Source of the DNA: Arthonia radiata
Taxonomy: Eukaryota > Ascomycota > Arthoniomycetes > Arthoniales > Arthoniaceae
Assembly: GCA_002989075.1 (NCBI GenBank)
Contig: PSQN01000010.1
Coordinates: forward strand, 310,001-374,000
DNA: 64,000 nt
Direction of reading: 5' to 3'
Under the pieces are notes generated by a model, which did no database searches, was not told the origin of the DNA, and saw only the letters and a list, made by a program, of their open reading frames with translations. Below are positions 19,290 through 29,889 of the stretch, in pieces (position 1 is the first letter of the stretch; each line of letters starts with the position of its first letter). Made by a program: the position numbers and the translations under genes.

Positions 19290-20863
19290 CTAGTGCCGCC
19301 GATGGTGACCATGATCCCGATTCCACATCTCGGCTCTCCGCCTCTGCTCTTGTTGCTGGTACTCGTCCGGTAGCATCCCGTCTTGATATCCTCGCCACTG
19401 TTGATAGAGTCCCCGCTGTTCTTCTGCCCGCTCGAGTGCTTCCTCCTGCTCTCGCCTCAGCCGGGCCATCTCCGCAACATGTTCTCTCCACTCCCGAGCC
19501 AAGTCCACCGGTTGATTCCTCAGCGGCTGCGCAACGTAACGATCCACAGGAGGGCGAGGAGGGTGGTGCATTATGCGCTGCATCGCTCTCCGCCGGCGCC
19601 TTCCGGTGCTGCTTGAGCTGTCGGACGAGCTGCTGGAGCTGCTTGCTGCTGGTGCAGGCATGTGACCCGGGGGCCTCCAAACTCCATGGTGATGATGCTC
19701 ACCGAGGTGGTGGTGTTCACCAAGGTGGTGGTGCTCACCAAGGTGGTGGTGCTCACCAAAGTGGTGGTGCGCACCATGGTCATGATGATGCTCCTGGTGA
19801 TGGCCACCATGGTTGCCTCCGATCGGCTCATCTCGAAACCCTTCCAGCTGACCCACATTGCCGTTTGCGATGGCCTGCTGAACTTCGTCGTCGAATGCGT
19901 TCCGGTCCCCTGCCTCTGCGCCTGCGTTCACTCGGTTCTGCTTCTCCACCTCGCGCCTCACCGTAGCCTCTAGATGTTGGTCTGTAGTCCTACCCAGTAT
20001 GTCTGGATCTACTCGAGGCCGAACCTCTCTCAGTACTTCGCCAAAATCTAGCACTACCGGTGCAAAAAGCTTGCATGGGTCGTCGTGTCCAAAGTCTGTA
20101 GGGTTGGCAGTCAGCTCAGGTACGTTTCGCCCAAAGCATTTCAGAAAGTTCCACTCACGATTCTCGTAGGACACATCATATTTCCCACAGACATTGCAGA
20201 TGCTCTTGTCGCAATTAGGACAAGTGAGCTTGTTACATCCACCGTCCTTGATCATCTTCGCATGCTTGCATCGCGGACACTTTTTCGTAGTCTTTTCGGA
20301 CAGGACTTCGGCGATCGCATTATCGATCGAAAGATTCGATCCCGACTTCACTTCGGCGCACGTCATGCCGGGGTGCGCTTCTCTCTGGCAGTTGCGGCAC
20401 GACGTCCTGCCACATCCTGGACAATGGAAGTTGGGCAGGTTGTCGTCGTCCCCAACAAAAGCGTAATAATCGCATTGCGGGCATTTTTCGAGTCCTAGCT
20501 TCTGATGGCGGAGGTCATTGAGGCGCTTCAAGGTCTGTTCGCCGCAAAACCGCGCGATTTGACCGTCTGATATCAAGCCTCTGCATTCCTCGGTGGCGAA
20601 GCATTTGGTGTCACATTTGCCTGCCCCCAGGCTGCAGCAGAAGGCCAGTCAGTCAGTAACTCAACATGGCCGTGGAAGATAAAGGAGCTCACCGCGATAT
20701 TTCAATGTACTGATTGACGCAATCTCCGCAAAAGTAGTGGATGGGTTCCGTTTGGCTTTCACAGGAGGCGGCCTGATCTAGATTAAGCTCCTCGCCGCAA
20801 CAAGCGCTGTATCTCTGCTAAGCTCATGTCTATTATGTCGCAAAAGCGAAACAATGACTCACC
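19290..20863 (-). CDS. RBR (RING-IBR-RING) E3 ubiquitin ligase, catalytic core and tail
   Basis: Core exons on the minus strand are about 20817-20693 (RING1, ACCGEEL ... HYFCGDCV), 20631-20159 (IBR, and RING2 KKCPRCKHAKMIKDGGCNKLTC) and 20095-19290. Introns are 61 bp (20632-20692) and 63 bp (20096-20158). The second intron restores the RING2 tail VCGKYDVSYENHFGHDD. The Cys in GGCNKLTC fits the catalytic thioester cysteine of RBR ligases such as parkin, so this should work by a RING/HECT hybrid mechanism. After RING2 comes a charged linker, a His-rich repeat block (GEHHHL repeated), a poly-Ser run, basic residues and a Glu/Arg coiled-coil-like tail. The true start is unresolved: the upstream exon and RING1 do not join in frame by a canonical splice (see findings). 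Confidence 0.88.
19698..19769 (-). repeat. 18-bp minisatellite coding a His-rich repeat
   Basis: Four direct 18-bp units (CTCACCGAGGTGGTGGTG-like on the plus strand) lie inside the RBR gene. They translate on the minus strand as repeated (G/F)GEHHHL-type hexapeptides. Units differ by one or two bases. Length variation between isolates is likely. The His runs could bind metal ions, but that is speculation. Confidence 0.9.
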
Positions 20864-22354
20864 ATTCATATTTGAGTTTAGAGCCCAGACTGGAATTGTT
20901 CGAGCTTGCAGTGCGGGAGCGGAACGACGCGGCCAAATGGTTTCCTGCATTGGCTAGGGCACCGAGGCTCTTCTGTTTGATTTCCTGAATGAGGCTGGTC
21001 TGACTGCCTTCCGACGAATATCCAGAATGACTTCCATTCTTCCATTCTTTCTTTTCCTTGAGGCTTTGACGTTTGATCTGTTCGGTAAGGCTGTCCTGGC
21101 TGTTGTTTGATGGACTGAAAAAGTGCTTCTTCTTCTGTTGTCCAGATCCCGACGCCTCACCAGCCGGGCGCCCAGATCCTGACGCTACGTTGTCTGGTCG
21201 CCTGCTGTCATTTATCGCGCGTTGTAAGTCGCTGTCATTTCCCGAGTCATAAGTTGCTCCTTGGTGAGGCTGATGGTGGAAGCCATGGCCAAAGAACTCG
21301 GCCGTCCCCGCTTCATCGCCAGTGTCTGATACACGCCTAGGCTTCTTTTGTTCTCTGCGGCTCTCTGCTTTGACGCGTCGCAGTTCGCTATCCTCGGATG
21401 ATGGGTCGTCACTCGATCCCTCCTTGTGATGCTGATGTTGACCATGGTCTGGGGTTGCCATGTCTCGCAGACCCCCCCGAAGTCCTCTGCTTGCGTCTCT
21501 GTTTACGCTAGTATCTTTCTCATCCGACTTCGTTCCTTGGCTCCCATGTACGCCACCGTAAGGACGTCTCTCACGGTCTTGGAGAGGGTGTCGCAGATGG
21601 TCCAAGAGTCCGCCTGATTCGCGATCACCGGGCGCGTGTTCAATTGGTTCGCCCCCACTTGGCTTGTACCCGCCAGATTGTGCTGGCGCGGGTGCTTGCA
21701 CCACTGTCTCATTACCCGTTGGTTGTTTTTCTGTGGACTCTTTGCCTTTGCTCTTTTTCCCTGTCGATCCTTTGGTGGTACTTGATTTTTCCGTCCCCAT
21801 CCGGCCTTGTTCAGTGCTTCTCTCAATTTCTCTTTTTCCGAACGGTGGTCCCTTATAGCATCGCTATCATGTCCGACGCCGTCACGCTCCTTAGTTTCAC
21901 GGTGTGTAACCTTCTCTTCAGCATCCCCTACTTTATGAATGATGCGACGTTTTATTTTTCCCGATTGCTGACTGAAGGGTAGGTCTCTAGAGCGAGGCTC
22001 GGCGGCCTGTCCATCGACGCCGTCATTACTTCCGTGGGACTGCCACTCTGGTCTGTCTCGGTCAGGCTCTCTGACCGCTTTGTCATTTTCATCATGGTCA
22101 TCTCTTATACAGCGCCTGTGTCTGCGCTTGCGTCTGCGACGTGACCTACTTCTCGCCGGGGCCGAGCTGCTCAAGTTACGGCGCTCAAGAGGCGGAGATC
22201 GACTTCCTTCTGGCGTTTGGTCGCGCCCGCAATGAGAACTGCGATGTTCTGTCCTACCTTGCTGTGGCGCTTGGTCGGACCTTCGATGGCGCCTGCGATC
22301 TCTTTCGTCTTCTCCCTTATCTTTCTTGTCAGAGCCCCGTCCAAACAACGGCAT
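20864..22354 (-). CDS. Disordered Arg/Ser/Lys-rich coding region, probable N-terminal extension of the RBR ligase
   Basis: Two overlapping open frames continue upstream of RING1. One starts at ATG 22354 (MPLFGRGSDKKDKGED...), with Arg-rich RSRSRRRRKRRHRR blocks. The other runs from about 21857, or ATG 21800, down to the GTGAGT donor at 20862 and has Ser/Gly/Lys-rich, His-rich and repeated QxSLTEQIKRQSLKEK / QTSLIQEIKQKSLG segments. A 68-bp intron with donor GTAGGG and acceptor GATAG (about 21,925 to 21,858) would join them in frame. RBR ligases often have long disordered N-termini, so one gene of about 3 kb is the simplest model. A separate gene or a start at 21800 are alternatives. No catalytic motif is present in this part. 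Confidence 0.5.
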
Positions 22355-22960
22355 TGATGCGATGTTGTTCTGGTAAGCATGGAACGTTCTCGCCTACGAC
22401 GTAGCTTCGTAGCAAAGCTAGCAGACGACGAAGAGTCATACGCACGCAATCTACATGCAACTTTAACAAGGGAACAGGTAACACAGCTAATAACACTTGG
22501 AATGGAAGACATCGCTTGATGATGAGCTGGTCTTTCTGTCGCACCCGATCGTACATTGCTTACACGCCACGTCGCGACTTATTTCGACTGATCCCAATGA
22601 AGTCAATGGAGCGATTCTCTATGCACGGTCCCGAATACCGATCCGGATTAGGCGGTTCGGTTCTCACCTTCCTGATATTGGTGCGATCTGGGTTGATGCT
22701 TTAAGTTACTGGATGCTACTCCGTATTACAGATTTGATTTTGGTTCGGTGCTACAACACTCTTGGCTAGTTCCGTCTTACTCCTTTGATAGCGAGGCGCA
22801 CGGACCAGAACGCGAAGACTTGCGCGCCTCACGCCGTATTGCCGTTCTCTATATTCCCAGTCACAACGATTGGATTGAGTTGATCTCAATAGTGGTGGTT
22901 CGAAAGTTGCGTAAACTAGGTTAGTTCCTGTTGTAGGCCGGCAAACATCTCCAATATACA
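22355..22960. other. Last GC-balanced sequence before the AT-rich compartment
   Basis: About 600 bp with ordinary base composition. Frames here lack ATG starts or domain content. It probably holds the promoter of the RBR gene and the edge of heterochromatin. Confidence 0.5.
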
Positions 22961-24209
22961 TCTAGATTTTCTTTAAACGTACCAATAAAATTGCTATAAT
23001 CGCGCATATACCTCTAAGGTACTATATATTGCTTAAAAGATAGTACTTATAAACATTATAATTTATACTAGTATTTCTATAAAGATATTATTATAGAGAA
23101 GAATCTTAATTATAGCTAAGAATAAAAGGAATTTCTATCTAAACTCTAAGATATCTAAGTCTAACTCTACTAACTACCTATATCTAGTATATATATAGGC
23201 TTATATATATATAGTAGTATATATCTAACTCTATCTTAGAGATATATCTATCTTAGTAAGGTTATACTATATATAACTCTTATATTCTAATGATAGTTTT
23301 AGTCTAATAAAAAAAATCTATTATAAGTTATCTAGCTTATTTAATATTTAAAACAAATAGATAAAAATTTAGTATATAATACTAACTATATCTAGAGTAT
23401 ATCTCTATATAAATTTATTTTATATAAGTATTTATATTATAGTAGAAAGTCTGGTTTAAAATCTTAATCTTTAGTATTAAAAGTAAAATAATTTACTTAC
23501 TAATTTATATAGTACTTAATAATATGTAACTATATATAATCTATTTTATCTATTATATAGTATAAATGAACTTATACTCTAAGCTATATAATATTATAAT
23601 AAGCTCTTATTTTTAATTTTTAATTTTTATACTTTAATAATTTAGCTATATTAGTATAAGTAGTAGATAAAGTAGTAAGAGAACAGATTAAGAATCTAAA
23701 GCTATAATAAAGAGAAAAAATATATAAGAAGTATAGAATTATCTATATCTAAGTTATAAAAATAGCTATAGATCTATAAGACTAAACTATACTAGTTATC
23801 TTCTTTCTTTTAGATAACTATTTTAAATATTAATTAAGCTTAATTATAGTACTACCTCTTTTTCTTAAATAGCTTATTATATAGAGCTAATTTACTTTTA
23901 ATTTAAGGTATTAGTGATAAAGTAATAACTAGAAGTAGTATTATTATATTAGTATTATATATATCTTAATTTATAAGTCTAATACTATAGTATAGTATAA
24001 TAGTAGATATAAAGTAAGTAACTATATAGCTATATAATACTTAGTATTTATAGAGACTATTAGAGTACTTAATTAGATATTATATATTATAGGTTTTAAC
24101 ATTAGTAATACTAATAATCTTATACTAAGGTTCTTAAGTATTATTCTAGAGAGTAAAGTCTTTCTATTAAATTTAGTATACTATTTTGAACTTTTTAGAG
24201 TAATATATA
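22961..24209. other. AT-rich, unassigned
   Basis: Dense TATA/TCTA-rich sequence with no similarity that I can recognise to the other elements in the window. It may be a fragment of the LTR element interrupted by LINE copy A, but I could not confirm that. Confidence 0.4.
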
Positions 24210-26303
24210 ATAATAATAGATTTAATTTAATATCTAATACTAGTCTCTAGAGGGCTATATAGCTAGTTTAATTTAGCTAGAGAAAAGCTCTAAGAGAGAA
24301 AAACTCTTAACTTATCTTACTACTATATATATAACTTAATTATGCTTATATATACTATTTCTCTATCTTTTATTTACTAATTTACTATCTAACTTTCTAA
24401 TACTATCTCTAGCTAAGATTTTCTTCTTCTCTTTATTTTACTTATCTTTAATTCTCTAATCTTTAAAAGAGTTACTAATCTTAAGTAGATTCTTAGTTAA
24501 TTTTATATATAGTATAAAATTAATCTAATGCTTTGCTAGTAATAAACTATTAGATAATATATATAGCTAATATTAGAACTATAAGAAGCTATTAAAGACT
24601 CTCTATTTAGTACTTCTTTAAAAGTCTTAATCTATTATAAAGAGAATAGAATAAAAGTATATATTTAATAGTTTAGAGACTATGGTTATAGCTATAACTA
24701 GAACTAATATTAGAAATACTAATATAAGATAGCTAAATATCTAGTTTAAGTATCTCTAAGTATAAAAGAAATAGTATTATAGCTATAGCTTTAAAGAGCT
24801 ATATATAAAGCTTTTTATAGTTAAAATACTATAGTATCTTTTAGGCTATAAAGATATATACTCTATTACTAGATTAGTAGGTAGTCTAATATTATTTCTA
24901 TTTTATTACTAAAAAGATTCTTATAACTACTTTAAGTTATACTATATATTATATATTACTACTAATATACTTTTATAGAGTAAAGAATTATACTTTAAAT
25001 CTTTTTTAATATATATAGGGCCTTTAATAAGGTTACTCTAGTTACTTTATACTTATTTAGACTTAATTAAGTACTATACTAATCTTAGACTTTATTAGAG
25101 TTTAGTATATACTAAGTATATATTAAATATTTAAGAAGCGTATATATAGATTTACTAGTAGAACTTTAGTTTTTTTTAAAAACTATAATTAAGGTTCTTT
25201 AATAGACTTCTATAGTATAATAAAGATGGTTATTTTATCTTCTAGTAAGAGCTTACTTAGTATATCTTAATAATCTATATAACTTTATTAATATACTTTA
25301 TTTTATATTTTTATAGAGTATACTAAACTAAATAACTACTATATAGATTATAGCTATATATTTAGCTAATAAACTCTATACTACTACTATAATTTAACTT
25401 AAGTATAAGAGACTCTCTTTACTCTTTTAAATTATATAGTTAAGCTACATCTTTTATATAAGCTTTAAATTAATTTATATATTTAAAATACATATCTTTT
25501 TTTTAAATCTAAATACTCTAACTATTAACTTAAATAAATAAAGCTAAATTAGTTTATAAGTATTTTCTACTTTAAGTAAAGTATATAAGCTAGTATTTCT
25601 TTAAAGTAAACTATATACTATAGTAAACTATCTACTACTTATAAATTAAGTATATCTTATTAAGCTAAGTATAAACTTTACTAGTAGTTAGTATTTAAAC
25701 TATAGATAAAAAATATTATTAATAAAGCTAAAGTTTAAAGTATTATTACTAATTACCAAAAATTCTTTAAATAGAGTAAATATAAAGAAAAAATAGAGTA
25801 TTAAAGAGAAAAAAAAGTTTTATAGAATACTACTTTATATACTAAGCAAGTTACTAATCTATAATTTTAGAGCTAGTTATATATACTAGCTCTAAAAAAA
25901 GTCTTTAATATACTATTAAATCTATATTAGAAAGCCCTTTTTCAAAAAAAATATAATTAGTTTAGTATAGAATATATTTTTAAATATACTAGCTTAGTTA
26001 AAACTAAGTATAAATACTATATACTCTAATTAATTATACTATACTATCTAAATATATAAAATAAGAAGGCCTGTTATAGATAATATAGACTATTATTACT
26101 ATACTTTAATTTAGTTTTAAGATAAAAGACTATAAGCCTCTATTATATTCTAAATTTAGTTTATAAGTATCTTTTTAAAAGTTTTACTATAGTATTTTTA
26201 AGTGTAATTAGCTAGTAGCTTACTACTGCTAAGTAGTTCTTCTATAAAATAATTATAGTAGTCTTATTAAAGATAGAAGATTACTATTTAGAGCTAAGAT
26301 ATA

Positions 26304-26793
26304 TAAAGTTTTCTATAAAAGATTGTTTTTCTAATAGAAGATAGAATAAAATAGAAAATAGAAAAAAATAAGAGGTAAAATCTCTCTTTTATTTAATTAG
26401 AAATAGAATAGAAGTTTAAAAATAAAAATTCTATTCTATTTTTAGTATTTTTAAGTAAATAAAATTAAAATTAAAATTAAAATAACCTTTTTTAGAATAT
26501 ATTTTTTAGTTATTTAAAAATATATAGCTCTTAAAGATCTCTAAATATATATATTTAGAGCTTAAAGCTCTAATTAATTAATTTTTAATAGAATTATAGC
26601 TCTAAACTTTTAATATATTAATTTCTTTTTTAATAAGTTTTTCTTTTATTTTATTTTATTTTAATAAAAATAAAAATAGAAGCTAAAATCTCTATTCTAA
26701 TTTATTAGTCTTTACTTTTATTCTTCTTTTAATAAAATAAAAATAGAATAGAATCTTAGGACTCTCTTTTATCTTATTCTATAGAGAACTCTA
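26304..26793 (-). mobile_element. hAT-like MITE, insertion 1 (within LINE A)
   Basis: A 490-bp element with terminal inverted repeats (TAAAGTTTTCTATAAAAG at the left; complement TAGAGTTCTCTATAGAAT at the right), flanked by a perfect 8-bp target duplication AAGATATA (26296-26303 and 26794-26801). LINE copy B has the matching empty site near 45,400 (CGTATCTT). Its orientation is opposite to the other two copies. No coding capacity. The 8-bp duplication and TAGRG-type ends suggest the hAT superfamily. Confidence 0.85.
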
Positions 26794-28969
26794 AAGATAT
26801 ATACTAATAGTATATATAAAATAGATATTATAGTAAAAAAAATAGTCTTAATAACCTTATTAGAGATACTATTAGAGCTAAATATCTTACTATTTAGAAG
26901 TTTAGTAATAAAATATCTAATCTCTTTAATAGTTGTTTTAAATAAAATATTTAATCTATAGTTAGCTTAAATACTACTATTAAGATTTATAAGATTTATA
27001 AATAATACTAATAGAAAGAACTTTTTTAATAATACTTTTATTTTATTTGTAAGTATCTTTATACATTTACTACTAGTTTAATTAATAAAAAAAGAACCTT
27101 TATTAAACTAATAAACTTACTTTTATTTTACTTAAATATTCTTTAGAGACTTCTTCTTTTACTTACTAACTCTGTATATTTCTATAAAAAGTAGTACTAT
27201 TATTCTTAACTATTTTAATAAAGCTTATATTTAAGAAGATTGAACTAATATTAAATCACATACTTTAGTATAAAAATAAATTTTATAAAATAAGTCTTTT
27301 TAGCTTATTATATATTTTTTAAAAGCTAATTTACTTTAAAAGACTAATTTAGTCTTACTTTTTTACTTAAATATACTAATTAATAGTAATTTTAGTAAAA
27401 AATTACTAAGTAAAGATAAAGAGTCTTAAAAAGGTATTCTATATTATACTATTATAAGTTACTTAGCTTCTTAATAAAAATTTTTATATTAAGTATATTT
27501 AAAGCTAGCTATATATAACCACTTTACTTATTAAAGATCTTTATTAAGTATAGCTTAATTAAAATATAGTCTTAAGTAAGAGTTTACTTTAGTTATAGAC
27601 TATAAAAAGTAATATCTACTTAAATATATTTGATAATAAAGATAAGATTTATAACTAAAAACTACTATTCTCTTCTTTAAATTAGATTTATTTATAAAGT
27701 AAGTAAATAATACTTAAATTAGTATATAGTTTCTATAGAACCTATATACTTTAGTTACTAGCTACTATAAAGCTACTTTATACTAAATTAGAAAGATTTA
27801 AGTCTCTTAGTAAAATATACTTATCTATAGTACTTTAAAGAGTATTATAAATAGCTATTTATATAGTAAAGATATTATTATTACTTTTTAAATTATCTAT
27901 ATTAACTATATTAGTTACCTTTATATTAGTATTATAAGTAAGCTAAACTATATATAGTTTAAATTAGTAAAAGACTATACTCTTCTTTACTAGTATTTAT
28001 TTAACTAAAAAAGCTATTTTAGTTAGTAAACTAGAATTAAACTTAAGTTTATATAACTTTAAATAGTATATTAACTTAGTATAACTATTCTATTTTAGCT
28101 TTTAAAGTATAATAATAAGACTATTCTTTAATAAATTAAAGAAGAGCTATCTAGCTTTTTTATTTATATTACTATAATTATACTATATAATCTAGTATTC
28201 TATTATTATATACTTTAGTTAATCTCTATACTCTTCTTTCTTTGCTATAGTATCTATTAGCTACTAAAAAAAGTAGCTTTTAGACTAAGTTCTTTATAGC
28301 TAAAATAAGAGAGATTAGTTAGTTTACTTAGTAAGCTAGCTTAAGTTAGTATACTATCTTTCTTTTTTTTACTTAAAAAATAAATCTTTTAGAGTCTATT
28401 TATATAACTAGTATATACTAAATATACTATAACTATACTATAAAGTATATTTAGTATATTTAAAGCTCTTTATAATAGAACTAGAAGACTATATATAACT
28501 AGTATTACTAGGTTTAGTAGTTCTTACTATAATTTATATAAGAGATATACTCTATACTATACTTCTAAATTTATATACTTCTATATACTATCCATAGTAT
28601 ATAGTATAGTAATATACTAACTATTAGTATCTTTACTATCAATACTTAAAGTAGTTTTTAATCTAAACTATATAGTTAAATACTTTAATAATATAGAGTC
28701 TTATATTCAAAATAAGACTCCTTTAAATAGTCTAGTATTAAATAGTTTAAGTTAAAAAACTAACTATTAGTAAGCTATATATTTTTTTTCTTTTATATAT
28801 ATCTTTTTTATCTTTTTAGAAGCTAATTAACTTTAGTGTTAAGTAAAGCTAGGCTATCTTTATTATTTAAAGAAGGTCTACTACTTTTCTAAAGCTTTAC
28901 TTAGTAGCTCTTTATAGAGCTATATTTATAGTCTTACTACTATAGCTAACCTCTATACTTAGTAGTATC

Positions 28970-29461
28970 TAGGGTTCTTTATAGAATAAAATAGAAGAGA
29001 ATTCTAAAATTTTATTTTATTTCTATTTTATTAGAAGAAGAATAAAAGTAAAGACTAATAAAATAGAAAAAAGATTTTAACTTCTATCTTTATTTTTATT
29101 AGAGTAGAATAAAATAAAATAAAGAATTATTAGAAAAGAGATTAGTATATTAGATGTTTAAAGCTAAAAATTCTATTAAAATTTAATTAATTAGAGTATT
29201 AAGCCCTAATTTTATATGTTTAAAGGCCTTTAAAAGCTATATACTTTTAAATAACTTAAAAATATATTTTAAAAAAAGATTATTTTAATTATATTTGTTA
29301 TTCTATTTATCTAAAAATACTAAAAATAGAATAGAATTTTTACTTTTAGACTTTTATTTTATTTTTAATTTAATAAAAAAGAGATTTTAGCTTCTATTTT
29401 ATTTTATCTTCTGTTTTATTCTATCTTCTATTAGAAAAATAATCTTCTATAGAGAGCTCTA
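28970..29461 (+). mobile_element. hAT-like MITE, insertion 2 (within LINE A)
   Basis: A 492-bp element starting TAGGGTTCTTTATAGAAT and ending in CTATAGAGAGCTCTA. It is flanked by the perfect 8-bp duplication GTAGTATC (28962-28969 and 29462-29469). Both other LINE copies have the uninterrupted target (about 53,070 and 43,270). Internal sequence is shared with insertions 1 and 3. Confidence 0.87.
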
Positions 29462-29889
29462 GTAGTATCTTTAGAATCTTTATTAAAAAGTTCTAATAAA
29501 AAATCTTAAAGCTTAGTATTAAAACTACTCTCTATACTTATAATATAGTTTATATACTAGAGAGTATAACCTCTATAGTACTACTTTAAAGGATTTAAAT
29601 TACTATAGTAGCTAAAATTATCTTCTAAACTTTTTTAAGAAGTTTTTAACTCTCTATCTATTTTATCTTTTTAATCTATATCTATATAGTAAGTTAGTTT
29701 TATTAAGTTACTTTTATAAGCTTAGTACCTAGAGTATATACTATAATAGTAGCCTAAGAATACTATACTAAGAGTACTATTAGTATCTTTTCTATACTTT
29801 TAAGCCTATACTGTACTATATCTAAGGCTTCTCTTCTATTTATTATATACTTTTTATATTTAAGTATATCTTTAAGGTTCTTTATAGCT

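Larger units (their letters stand above)
24210..29889 (-). mobile_element. Tad1-like LINE copy A, nearly complete, with two nested MITEs
   Basis: The sequence is the reverse complement of LINE copy B (42.85-47.5 kb) across its whole length after two MITE insertions (26304-26793 and 28970-29461) are set aside. The 3' end, with its (ATT)n-like tail, lies near 24,210. The 5' end stops at about 29,889, missing roughly the first 315 bp that copy B has. The reverse transcriptase region corresponds to about 25-26.3 kb on the minus strand. Both CpA and CpG sites are largely lost, so this copy is more heavily mutated than B. No ORF is intact. Confidence 0.85.

Noticed and set aside
19436-19973. Plus-strand ORFs with VVVLTKVVV-like repeats
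   Set aside because: They are the reverse reading of the His-rich 18-bp minisatellite within the RBR gene.
22497-22769. 90-codon ORF at the edge of the AT-rich block
   Set aside because: It starts with TTG, not ATG, has no recognisable domain, and lies in the likely RBR promoter.
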